Positions 22,444 through 34,395 of a DNA stretch of 64,000 nt are shown one piece after another (position 1 is the stretch's first letter; the number at the start of each line of letters is the position of its first letter). Made by a program: the position numbers and the translations under genes. The notes under the pieces were generated by a model. That model was not told the origin of the DNA, searched no databases, and saw only the letters and a list, made by a program, of their open reading frames with translations. The stretch covers positions 104,042,801 to 104,106,800 of the forward strand of contig OY856413.1 in NCBI GenBank assembly GCA_963693085.1, written 5' to 3'. Origin of the DNA: Alisma plantago-aquatica. Taxonomy: Eukaryota > Streptophyta > Magnoliopsida > Alismatales > Alismataceae.

Positions 22444-24273
22444 ACATGGTATCAGAGCATCAAGGTAGTCGGATTCTTGACTAATTGAAAATTGTCTCCC
22501 TAGAGTATATTGTTTCCCTTTAGTTAGTTTTTCACCTTAGAGTTTACCTAGCATGAAAGTTTGATTTAGTATCATAAGAATAATTAATTAAAAATAAAAG
22601 TTTTCAACTTTTTGGTGAAATGTCTATTGAGAAGCTACTAGAGAAATAAGTTGAAGTGATGGTGTCTAGAAAGGGTCAGAGCTTGGGGGCTGGGAATATT
22701 TTCCTCCGCCCCACTAGCTTGGTAACGAGGACTCCTGAGCTCATATGACCTGGCCTGGCCTGATCTGATATAGACTGGTCGAAATAGTCTATCTTTGGGC
22801 ATGTTGCCTAATTGTTGAATACCTTAGGAAAACCATAAGTGATGATTTGATCTCTTACACAAAAGTCATCCTTAAATACCTTATACTCCTATGTTTAGGG
22901 TTTAGTGTACCCTAGGTTACACCCTGAAGCTTGGTTAGTAAATCCTTTTAGTGTTGGACCTTATGTACCTTTTACCCTTAGCTTGGTTTGACTTAGTTAA
23001 CCCTTTTAAGGGGTGGTGTAAGGGTAATGGTGTTGATACCCCATTTGGTTTTGCAAATCTGATTTCGAGGACGAAATCCCTGTTTAGGGGGATGGAATTC
23101 CAATTAAAAGCAAAATCAAAATACCTTTAGAATAAGAAACCCTATCTATGTGGACATATGTACATAATAACTTATGTGAACAATAATTTACCAAACACAT
23201 TATACTTGTAATTCAACTTGTTTGTTTATACACACATGAATATGTAATAAGTCATATAGAGATAGTTCATTTGCTTGAACCTTCACATATTCTTGATGCA
23301 CATAATAATGAGTTACTTATTACTAATTGTGAATACATATAACGTTGACTATGTCACCCTAATGGTAAAATGTGTATGGAAAATGCACCCTAAGGATGCT
23401 TTAACATGTAATAATCATGTTGATCTAAACTTTAATATGTAATCATCTAGTTTTGACAACATATACATATATATATATACCCTTAATGCCTTTCATGATA
23501 CATTAGTGACATTAGGTATCATCATCACATAATATACCTTAATGCATGTAAATGGATTATAGTCACTAATTTATCAATATATGTAACGAACACCTCATCA
23601 TAACTTGATATATGAATTAATTCATTAATATTTAATGTGTTACATCATATTCACTAAAATGCATATAATGACTCAAATATGATAATGAATGATTGGATTC
23701 ACATAAATATTCATAAATACCTAATGTGATGTAAAATATGTATAATTTATAATACAAAGTGTAATGAACGAAAATGATTAATGATGTCATGGATATGAGT
23801 ATGAAAGATGATATAATATGTATATTATTTGGAATTACAATAGGCTTAATAACTTGTTGGATAATATAAACATTTTTCTACAAAATAATTTGTGATGATT
23901 CTACATGATAGTTTTAAGAGGATAATGGAAAATAAATTCATGTTATTAAGATTTTTGACCTAATACATTAATTAATGTTGAAATGGCGTAGTAAACCCTA
24001 ATTGTTCTTAAAACCCTTGATGAGGGAAATACACATGATAAAATATTGAGATATAATTGTTTTGAATAAAATGTGGCACAAATGATAGTATAATAAATTT
24101 GATACCTCTTCATGTTGTAGATTATATTAATAAGGCAAAAATGTTAGTTTATGTTTGATAAAAGGCGATAGGTTTTTAGGAAACCTTAGTAACACCTGAC
24201 TTGTTGCACACCCACCCTCTCTTTCCTCTTGTTGTGATTTCGGGGACAAAATCCTCTTTAAGGGGTGGTGTCT
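22444..24273 (+). other. LARD internal region, non-coding
   Basis: It starts with primer site TGGTATCAGAGC at 22447-22458. A short ATG frame near 22620 ends after nine codons. The rest is AT-rich without any Gag or Pol motif. Two copies of a pre-LTR motif occur. The first is GAGGACGAAATCCCTGTTTAG with a G run near 23067-23096. The second is CGGGGACAAAATCC plus TTTAAGGGGTGGTG at 24241-24270, directly before the 3' LTR and acting as its polypurine tract. Confidence 0.8.
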
Positions 24274-27200
24274 TGTAACATACTGAAACTCAGGATCTTC
24301 CCTGCAATTTACCCACTTTTTAACTTTTCTTGGCCTTCTAGTCTATTTGGACCTTTTTCATAAATTTCCCTTGTTTTATAATCTTTTTGGACTCCTTGTG
24401 CAATTTGAGCACAATTCAAGGTTGAAATCACCTTTTTCCCCCATTTATGATAATGAAGGGGTGTTTGCACAAATAACCCAATTAAGGATATAAGTAAGGA
24501 TTAATAATTTAATTTGGTCATTAAGGAAGGATATAAGTAGATAATATTAATTTGGAGCTTTTTGGATAAATATATTAATAATAATAAGCGTTTGAATTAA
24601 TTATGAGTATAATAACCTCTTTACTTTCTCTCTCCTCCAATTTGATGATAAATGTGTGAAAATATATTTAAAGGTTTATATTTTTCCATTAATACTCATA
24701 TATATCTATCACCTCGAATTTGACTCACTAATTGCATTAATATAGTCATTTCTTAATAATTCACACATTTTAATGTGTTAAAATACATATTAATGAGCAA
24801 TGTATGTATTAAGGGCCTTATTGGATATAAATACGAAATATAATTATATAGCATCGTTCTAAATGCTAACATGAACCTATGGTCCAAATTTGGTATCTTT
24901 TGGAGTTCAATTGACCCTTCAAATCCATTTTATAAGTATTGAATATAGTGTGACCTTTTCTTAAATTGATTTCATTAATTTGATGTGTAACGCTATGGTT
25001 TGGCCGATTTTTCCTGTCACGTGCCCTTAGCTACTCATCTGACAGTCACGATCTAATCGTTCTCTGATCTAATGGCAGACAGGTCGTCACCTTCCTCCCG
25101 CCACTGAACAGGCGCGTCGCCCCAGCTCCTCGGAGTCGTTCTCCCTCTCTCCTTCTCCATTTAACGCGATTCCTTCATCGTTAGCTCCATCTCACGCCGT
25201 CGGTTCAAATGAGCCCTAGCTCATCACCCCTTTCTCCCTGGCGACGTTATGCCCAAACTGACCCCTTCACTCCTCTCGAACCCTGAGTCACAGAGGCGAC
25301 CTCGGTCCTCTTCCTACCTATTTAAGGGGTCGTCGAGCACCCTTAGATCCCGAGCAAGCCTCCTCCACACTCAATTGGCCCTAAGCTACCCTCAGTCACC
25401 TGGACCTACTCGATGTGCTTTGCCGACGACCTTGGCCCACTGCTCGCAGAAGTGACCTCCTGTTTCAAACTAGACGCACAGTGAGTTTCTTCGACATCTG
25501 CCCATCAATTCCCTGGTATCTCTTTGTCCCGCGACGCCCCGTTTTCCCTGATCTACAAGCCGTCGGACCTCAACCACCGCCACCTTACTGTTAGGTTTGT
25601 AATTCTCCTCCGCCCGTGCTAGGACTTGACCTTGGTCCGTTTTCACCTCACAAAAAGATCACCGACCTCCGTTTCCCGGTTCCTGTTGTTTCCCTTTGAT
25701 TTTCGTTCTCCGATCGGTTCCCCTGTTCCCGGCCAGGTCGACATGGTTTCGTGGCCTCTCGAGCAAGTATCGGCTAATGATTTTGCTCTTTGACTTTAGT
25801 AGGTCATGGCAATTTTCTTTTTGGGTTCAGTTTGTGGAGTTGGGCCCTCATGGCGAGTTGGGGTCGAGGAGTCGAGCTCCAGATGCCTGCCATCGCCATG
25901 GCTAGCGAACGATGATCACAGGTCAGGGAATGACCTTGGTATCCCTGCAGCTCTGACTTCACGATTTGCACTGTAGGGGCAATAAAGACTTTTCGTATCT
26001 GGTTTTGTTTTCTCACAGGGGGATATCGCGAGGTTCAGATGACCCTTTTACCCTCACATCTACAATCCATATTATCAGAACCATAAGGGTATTTTAGTAA
26101 TTTCATCTTCGTTCATTCGCCCTTGACCGAGGCCTAGCGAGCCTGGACTGGCTGACATGGCCAAAACCGATTGGCCCAGGTCACCGTGGGTCCGACCACT
26201 GTGGCATGTGTTTTGCAAATATAATTGCCTATGTGGCATCCTCCTAATTTCTGATTGGTCGGATTTACTTAATTCATAGTAAATCAACCGTTGGTCAGAA
26301 AAATATGAATAAATAGTCAATGGGAAGGATTTTTAACGTAGAATTCGATTTTATGGTTTTTGAGTCATGATTTGGATTCCTTTTTCGAAGTTTTCCTTGA
26401 ATGCCTTTTTATGTGTATAAAATGTTCTAAAATACATAATAAATTCATTTTAACTCCAATTTGTATAATAAAATATGTTTTCATATTCAGGAGAATATGA
26501 CTAATCGTTTGGGCTTGGTTTTAAACCCTAAATCGTGGTTTTGTAAAGTTAGGGTTTTTCATATACTTTATGTCTTTACATATATTAATACATGTGTAAT
26601 TATGTAACTAGGGAAATTGGAATGGTGATACAATCAGTTTGGTGAATATGATGGTAATTAATTAAAACAGGTATGTGAGCCCTATTTCAATATGTGCACC
26701 CTATTTTGTATGTGGCTCCTATGTATGTGAATCATATTATATGAATCCTATCAAAGATGAATGTGAATGTAATTGCGCAAACTACCAATCCTTCAGTTGG
26801 GTCTTTTCCAACCCCACAATCATTATTGTGCTAGCCTTGTCATCCTTCTAATTGCATTTATTGGCTCTTTACTTATTTTATGCTTCTAATGCCATTGTGG
26901 CTCATTCATTTGAAATATGTGAATCTTGCTACTACATATGTCGTCTCATTTACTTGGAAATGCTTAAATCTTGCTATTGCCTATGTTGGATCATCTTTTG
27001 AAATACTTGGAAACATTGTATAATGTTGTTGCTTTGTTGGCTCCTTTATTTCTTGGGTTTTATTCCCAATGCTATGTTGCAATCTTGTTATACTTTTCAC
27101 TCTACTTCCAAGTGAATGTTTATGCATGATATAGTTGTTGGCCAATTGACAATGTAGTGTACATGAGTACAAACCACCCATAGGGCACTGGGGTTTTAGT

Positions 27201-27801
27201 CCCCCTGCCACTTTTTAGGCGCTGGGTTTTAGTCCCCCTGCCATTGGTGAGGTCTGGTAGGTGCCTCACCCTACATTGTGAGGGTGTTGAGTCATAATTT
27301 ATATTCATGAAATTGTGATATTTGTTGATATTGGAAGGTGGCAGTTTTCTAGAATCTTATTCACTCAATTGCTCTCACTTCTTGAAATCCCTTAATGGAA
27401 TATTTTTGCTTAGCTTATTAATTTCCTTTATCTTATTTTTAACACATAAATTTTATATTTCTCTTGCTGGATGACCCCAACCATCCAGGTTAGGATCAGA
27501 GTGTGCATGGAAGCTTGGTGGACCTAAGGCTAAGGATAGGACAAGAAGAAAAGGAACATATAGCTTGCATGGACATAGTTGCCTTTATATATTAAGTTCT
27601 TTTGTTTGGAGACAATGTTGGCTTAGTCTAAGTCTTCCTCTACCTAGATCCTATGTTTTGTATAAAGTTGTACTTCCTTTATGGAAATTTTATAATGTAC
27701 TCTTTATACATTTTGAATAAAGTCCAGTTTTTATTTCTTCCACTGCCACACCATTGGTGTTTTTGTTTGCCATGATTTTTAGTAGAGACTTGGTCTTTAC
27801 A
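24274..27801 (+). repeat. LARD 3' LTR
   Basis: 3,528-bp copy of 18892-22443 with the same GC-rich block (about 25010-25690), TATTTAA near 25319 and the two-unit tandem repeat. It ends TTTACA, followed by CCTGG of the target duplication and then the rest of the Tekay LTR. Confidence 0.9.
27182..27247 (+). repeat. Two-unit tandem repeat in LARD 3' LTR
   Basis: Same unit as 21796-21889 but two copies, the second altered to GGCGCTGGGTTTTAG. The copy-number difference arose after insertion or during reverse transcription. Confidence 0.8.
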
Positions 27802-29204
27802 CCTGGCCCGGGTTATGCACTAACCCTAGATTTTTTGCTTAATAATGTTGATTAGATGCTTGTTCATATTTCTTGGAAAGTAATTAAGGCCCAAGAGGAA
27901 CTTATATTTCTATTTTAGTCCTTTTTGTATAATGTTGAAACATTGTTTTGGTTGTTTTGGACTAAAGTGCAAATTACCCAAGTTGAGGGGTTAACTTGCA
28001 AATTGTACATGATAATATGTTCCTCAGATGTTTAGGAATCATAAGAATGAGAATGATGCAATGGTATGGTTTCCACAAGCTTGAGCACCAAGATAGAGCT
28101 TATTGAGCAATGTTTGTGCATTAAAACCTAGTTTTGGTGTAATGTGCAATTTACACAAAACCTAGGGTTCAATATGCAAAATACCACTTATTGAGGGTCC
28201 CCCATGTTTCTTGGAATCAAGTAGAGAAAATAAAATGAGAGGGGCGCCTCATTTGAATTATTTTGGAGGAGATAGAATCTTGATATTAAAATAATCAAGA
28301 TTTAAGAATAAAAGGAACTTTACTTTAATTTAATGCAAAAAGAAATATATTAATTGAAGATCCCTTCAACCAAAAGTTGAGGGATGAATTTGCAAAGGGT
28401 TGGACGTTATTTGTGCCTTGTAAAGGAAATGAAAATATCAAAGGGAATGGATAACTCACTCCTATTATTAAAGGAAAAAGTAATAACCACTAAAAAGGGG
28501 ATATTAGTATAATATGTTTAAGGTGCTTAATTCCTTTTCTTTTAATTCTTGGATAAAGAAGAGGTTTTGAAAATGGATGAAGATGGCTTCGTGGCCAAGG
28601 AATTAAGGGGAAGAGGCGGCACTAATTTTGGAATTAAAAGAATTTTATAAGACATTTTCTCTCTCATTGAATTTCTTATAAAAACACTCATTCCAACTCA
28701 TTTGAGAGGGTTTTTCCGAACCCACTTCTTCTCTTTACTTGCAAACCAACAAAGGGAGCTAGGAGAAGCTGGAGGATGACCCCCAACCTATTGGTAAGCT
28801 TCTTGATCTTCTTTCACCTCGATTTCATGGTGAAAATCATAAAACAATGCATAATTTCTTCTCTATTACACTCCCTCTTCAATCCTAGCCAATCCTTTCA
28901 TCCAAAAAGCTTGAGAACGGACCTTGGGCAGTTACAAAAGCTTCCTCCATCATTGTTGACGTGAAGCTCCAAGCTTTGAAGCTCAATTGGAGACAGGTTA
29001 TATAACTCAAACCCTTAAATATTATTATTGCTTTGAAATCTCCATGATGTGTTGAACGTTTTGTTCTATTTTGCAATTCCTTTTATCCATTGATGTAAAT
29101 ACCATGAAAATAGCTGTGATCTTTGAAATAATGAAGGTAGATGATGATAACATCATCTTGGGCACGCAATCCAACAACTTTCCCTTGCAAAGGGTTTTGA
29201 TGCT

Positions 29205-30285
29205 TTGATCCAAACGGTTTCACCAAACCATTTGGAGACTAAACGGTTTGCAAACCGTTTAGATCCTTGAACCCCCAAACCATTTAAGATGGTTGACCAT
29301 TTGGTTGGGTTGACCATTTGAGGTCATAACCCTAGTACTTGTTTAATGAGGATCTAATAACTCCAATGAATTGAATTAATATGTGGACAATCATCTAATC
29401 TGAAACCCTAATTGGGTTAAGTGCTGATTTTGCAATTGTTTAATTTAATTCTTTGGGTTGATTAACCCAAACGGTCTCAAGACCATTTGGAGATCACCCA
29501 AATGGTCTCAATACCGTTTGGAGGTCAACCAAGACCGTTTGGAGTTCTAGGGCTGAGTTTGGTTGGGTATTTGAAGATCCAATGATACCAAATTGTAATG
29601 CAATCAATTGCTGATTTGATGATCAATCCAATGACATAAACCTTAATTAGATTCCACAAATTTTCATGATGGAATGGGAAAACGGTCTCAAGACTGTCTG
29701 GAGGTCATCCAAATGACCTCAAGACCTTTTGAGGTCAGGTCATACCCAATTTGATTGGTGGTCTAATGATTTCAAAGAAATTAGTTTCACAATGACTAAC
29801 ACTGAAGGTTCATCGATTTCAAACCCTAACCCAATTGGATTTAACACTGATAGTTAAATCAATTAAGGGATGAATTATTAACCCCACTTGAAGCATTGTG
29901 TTTAGGTTCAATTGATGAGTAATTGTATGAATTCAATTGATTAGGGGACTAACCTTGGAAACCCTAAATCAATTTGAGTGGTTGAGACCATCTTTGGTCC
30001 AATCTGTTTTGAGGAGGTTTGGACCAAACGGTCTCAAGACCATTTGGGACCAAATGATCCCAAACTGGTTGAGACCCAAACGGTTTCAAACTTTTACTTT
30101 GTCAAACGGTTTCAAAACTTTTACTTTGGCAAACGGTTTCAAGCACTACTTTACCAAACGGTTTCGAACCGCAAGACCTAGACCGTTTGGAAGTATCTCA
30201 AGCAAGACCATTTGAGGTATGATTGGTCAAGACCATTTGGGGTCTAAGTGACCAAGACCGTTTCAGAAACAGTTAACCCAAACTG
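29205..30285. repeat. AAACGGT/ACCGTTT word cluster in Tekay 5' LTR
   Basis: More than twenty words of the type CCAAACGGT, with TTTC, TTTG or CTCA spacers, and the inverse ACC(G/A)TTTGG lie across 1.1 kb in both orientations. They include the perfect 20-bp palindrome AAACGGTTTGCAAACCGTTT at 29241-29260. The start of the same cluster is present in the truncated 3' LTR (39335-39440; palindrome at 39363-39382). Confidence 0.85.
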
Positions 30286-30629
30286 TATGGATACTTAAGG
30301 TGATTAAAGGTCAATTGTGTTATTGATTATTATATGATGCAATTCAAGGATGATTAAGGTAATTGTACCCATAACAGGATAGGGTGATTAGTACCTTATG
30401 AATGATTAATCTTTGATGATGATGGAAGTAATGACACCATACATGTGTCATCTCTCCAATCAAGTTGAAGTTGACCTAATCCAATCAAGTCCAATGGAAA
30501 TATCATTCTATAAGGATAAGAGAGAGAGAGAGAACTTCTTACATGAATGATTATCATGTAATGATTAATTCTCAACACTCTCAACATAAATGAATGTGTA
30601 ATTATGGTATGATCCTTGATTAAGAGACC

Positions 30630-31150
30630 ATGAACCCTAAATAAGAAGGTTAATGTGCCCTAACCATAATTGAGGGTAATGAGAAGTGAAACCCTAATCC
30701 ATGGTGATAGTTAACCCTAATTGAGGGCAATGATAGGTGAAATTTTAATCCATGGTAATAGTAAACCCTAATTTAGGGTAATGACATGAGAAACCCTAAT
30801 TTAGGGTATTTTAGTAATAAACCTTGATTGAATGTGAATAGTAAACCCTAATTGAGGATGATGACATGAGAAACCCTAATCAAGGGTGAAACTATATGAA
30901 ACCCTAAAGCAAGGGTGATGTCATGTGAAACTCTAGATAAGGTTAAAGTCCAAATGAAATCCTAATGCAATGATAAGATGTAAAACCTGATTCAAGGTGA
31001 TACTATGTACTGGTATGTAACTCTTTAAAGTGAAATCCTATACTGATATAGGATAAAGATGTGTGGAACCCTAATTTTGGGTTGTAATGTTTGAGACCCT
31101 AAACTTTGGGCAATATGATGATAATCATAACCCAAATCTGGGTAATGAGA
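30630..31150. repeat. ACCCTAA / TTAGGGT-rich block in Tekay LTR
   Basis: About a dozen irregular units of roughly 30-40 bp alternate AAACCCTAAT with AGGGTAATGA or AAGGGTGATG. It looks telomere-like in wording, but the units are inverted and interrupted, so it is an LTR-internal repeat, not a telomere tract. Confidence 0.6.
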
Positions 31151-33082
31151 TTAAGTATTCCTATTTGACATAAATTGGGTAATCTTAACTCAAATGAAGA
31201 AATAGTGATGTTATTCTAAAAATGTAAAGTGTTGATTTATAATTGACATAATTGTTATCATGTGCACTAATTATGCAGGATACATGAGATGGTGGACATA
31301 GTCAGGTATGAGCTATGATGTTCTACTAATGAAATTTCTTTATGGGCTATTTGAGCCATAATATACTGTGTTGCCTAGTGAGAGGTAACAAGAGACATTA
31401 TTGGTCTTTAAAAGCCATGTGAAATATCTGCACTGCAATTATTATGTTTACAATGATCAATTAACCTGAAGGCATTAAGTTACCCGATAAATTGGTAACA
31501 AGTGTTTTGATGATTTGAGGATTTGAATACCCATGTATCATAATCATGATGATGCGATGATAAGGGATGAGATTACCTTGATGTGATAAGGGATTGAGAT
31601 CCCAATATGTAACACAGCTTTGAAAAGAACTTGATAGAAATAGTATTCAATCTTTATAGCAATTGTTATAATGTTTTATGTGTGTAAACATGTTTGATTC
31701 TAAAAGAATATTGTAATGTACTTAATTAATCAAGTAAAACAGTATCATGTAGAGCCCTGACCATAGATCCATCATCGTTAGTAGTTTGGTGATGGTGAAA
31801 TAGGTTTTCCTAAAGGAACTCCTGGAGGGCATACTTTTGAGTATGTGGGGGTTATGGGCACGAATATCCTTATGCCCTAATGGAGGAATTGATGTGAGGT
31901 AAAAATTAAATCTCTCAATCCTTCATTATATGTTATGGGATGGATGTATCACTAATCTCCTGAATACTGGGATGGATGTACCATCAATCTCCTGATGATC
32001 TTAATTTCAGATCTATGTGAGATAATTATAATATATCCCGATTGCGAAGAGAGTACAACATGCCACTGTAACTCTAATAGAGGAGTTGCCAGTATACCCT
32101 GGAAAGTTATTTGGTAGAGAGACAAGATGTCCTGCAGTTGATCCTCACACTGATTGAGGAAGATGAGGTCATGGAAATCCGGCTCTTCTATTCACCTATA
32201 TGTGGTACCGATTTCGATTTCGCAATGGTCGGTTGGAGTATGAGCGGTATACCTCATCTCCTCAGGGCATTGAGTATGTTTGTAAAATGTAATCAGCCGT
32301 GTAGCATATTTTCTTAAGGTTGAAATATGAGAATTATTGGTTGTTGTTACTTGTCTAGTATGCTTAATGGACAAATGTTATTTATGCTGTTAAATTCCTT
32401 ATTGGATAAGTAACATGCTGCTTTATCAAGTTAAAAGTGAAATGCTTTGAATAGATAATACTGTCCTAATCTGTTATATACTGAATTACCTGTTGTTAAT
32501 CATTGATGAATCTTTTGCTCAGTTATATACAATTTTCGGCAATAATAATGTTTCTGGCGGAGAGTTATATCTCTCGCTGGGACAATTTTTTCAATTGTCT
32601 CACCCCCGTGGGATTCAACTTTTTAGGTAGACGCAGAAGAGGCAGAAACCCTACAGTAAGGGAAGAGCAGCAGTAGTAGCAGAACCTAGGACAACATTGA
32701 ATTCTCAGGTGGAGACATTGGTTGTCATGTCATGTATATAGAGAGTCCTATGTGTTGTCTATGTACTCTCAGGTCCTAGGAGTCAGTAGTTAGTTTAATA
32801 TCGATCTAAGATTTTGGCTTGATGCCTTGAGATTTTTATACTTCCTTTGTATAGTCTAATAGGGAAGTTGATGTTGTAACTCTCGAGAAGAAAGGGTACA
32901 AGAGATGTACTAGTTAACCAACATGTATTTGAAATACTTTGGTTCTTTATGAAAGAGTTTTTTTAGTTTATGGATCTCTTTGTAAAAAGTTTTAATTTTT
33001 ATTGATTTTTAGTAATCCACTGTAAATGATTCGCTTCTGGTTAACTAAATCTTGTTTATGTAAGTTGGATGCCACAATTAGT

Positions 33083-33094
33083 TGGTATCAGAGC
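33083..33094 (+). other. Tekay primer-binding site, initiator Met tRNA
   Basis: TGGTATCAGAGC, intact, six bases after the LTR end GCCACA. It is identical to the primer sites of the Sirevirus and the LARD in this window. Confidence 0.9.
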
Positions 33095-33210
33095 TCTAGG
33101 TTTGCTGAGTCTACAGAGACATAGGATTAAGATTGTTGAGTCTGTTCTAGTGTCTTCCAGTTTATCTAATAGTGTCTTTTGCTCATATAGGAGGAGAATA
33201 AAAACTAAAT

Positions 33211-34395
33211 ATGTATGGATCACACGATGAACATGTTGATGAGAGTAACGTTGCTGCACCAGGAGGAGGTGCAAGAGACTATGATAGGGAGGATCCCTTA
33301 ACTGAACAACCCCAATTCAATCAAGTTGATATGGGGAACCCAGCCTTCCAAGCCATGTTTGGACAGTTTATAGCCACCATGACTCATATGATAGATAGGA
33401 TGCCATTACCTGCACCTAGGGCACCAGCCCATGATGAAAGATAGGGAGTTGGAAAGACATTTGAATGACTTCACTGGGTTGGAGCCACAGAGTATGCTGG
33501 TACAGCTGACCCAGCAGATGTAGACATGTGGCTGACCGAGCTTGAGAAAGCCTTTAGAATCCTTAACATCCCAGAAGCTGAGAAGGTTAGACATGTTGTG
33601 TACCTTCTTAAGGGGAGTGTTGGTCACTGGTGGACCATAGAGGAGGGAAAAAGGCCAGGTGTGGATATCGAATGGGAAGTATTCCGATGAGAATTCATTA
33701 ATAGATACTTTCCTAAGACGTTCGTAGATGAGAAGATATCTCAGTTTGAGAGATTAAGACAAGGACCAATGAACATTAGCGAGTATGAGGCTAAGTTCAT
33801 GGACCTTTTGTGGTTCTGTCCGCATATGGCAGTTATCGATGAAGAAATGATTCTGCATTTTGAGAAGGGGTTGAATGCCGATTTGACCACTCCTGTGTCT
33901 GCTATGGAGAACAGGGAGAGGTTTGCAACTTTTGTGGAGTCTGTCAGACGGATAGAGAGGTCTGTGACTGAGAAGCGACAAAGTAAGAGTAAGAAAATGT
34001 ACATCCAGTTTCAAGGACCCTTGCACAAAAGTTTTAAGAAACCGAGGTTTTCTACACCAATGACACCACCAAGGTTCAATACCCAGATGCAATGGACGTC
34101 TAATAGGGGTAGAGGCCATAGTTTACCACCACAAGGAGCCCATAGTGCAACATCAGTGTCGGTAACAGGACCATCCAGACCACAGCAAGGGAATATAGGA
34201 TGCTTTTTATGTGGAAAGATGGGGCATCTGATGAAGGATTGTCGAGCCAGAGAGGCAAGTGTGACTCAACCTCAGAAGTAGAGTCAGCAAGGCTCTTAGA
34301 GGCGATAGTTTCCAAGTGGAGCTAGAGGATGTGGACAAGCATCCCAAGCTGGATCATCGGCACCCAGTAATCAAGCACCAAGTCAACCACAGGCA
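33211..34395 (+). pseudogene. gag: Tekay Gag, degenerate
   Basis: The ATG at 33211 opens a leader rich in Gly and Pro. The capsid region (ADPADVDMWLTELEKAF, INRYFPKTFVDEKISQFERL, NISEYEAKFMDLLWFCPH) occupies about 33510-33850. A zinc knuckle, CFLCGKMGHLMKDC, follows at about 34200-34242. A short stretch at about 33430-33490 reads in another frame, so two compensating indels are present. An in-frame TGA at 33688-33690 replaces an expected arginine. After the knuckle come TAG codons at 34279, 34297 and 34306, in a Gln-rich linker to the protease. In this lineage Gag and Pol are normally one continuous frame. Confidence 0.85.

Larger units (their letters stand above)
18892..27801 (+). mobile_element. 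Non-autonomous LARD element with 3.5 kb LTRs
   Basis: Two direct repeats (18892-22443 and 24274-27801) start TGTAACATACTGAAA and end GGTCTTTACA. They flank an 1,830-bp internal region with a perfect initiator-Met primer site but no gag or pol. The target duplication CCTGG (18887-18891 and 27802-27806) is perfect. Total length is 8,910 bp. This is the layout of a large retrotransposon derivative, which must borrow proteins. Its LTR ends, primer site and pre-LTR motif resemble the surrounding Tekay element, so that lineage is the likely helper. Confidence 0.88.
18878..33076 (+). repeat. Tekay 5' LTR, split by LARD (18878-18891 plus 27807-33076)
   Basis: Removing the LARD and one copy of CCTGG rejoins TGTAACATCCCTGG with CCCGGGTTATGC, the same text that starts the 3' LTR at 37920. 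The LTR ends GGATGCCACA at 33076, six bases before the primer site. Its net length is about 5.28 kb, long for an LTR. It holds the AAACGG word cluster (29205-30285), an ACCCTAA-rich block (30630-31150) and, near 32560-32640, C-rich text typical of Tekay R/U5. No coding. Confidence 0.85.

Noticed and set aside
30630..31150. Interstitial telomere repeat
   Set aside because: Units are inverted, interrupted and about 30-40 bp long, unlike a perfect 7-bp telomere array.
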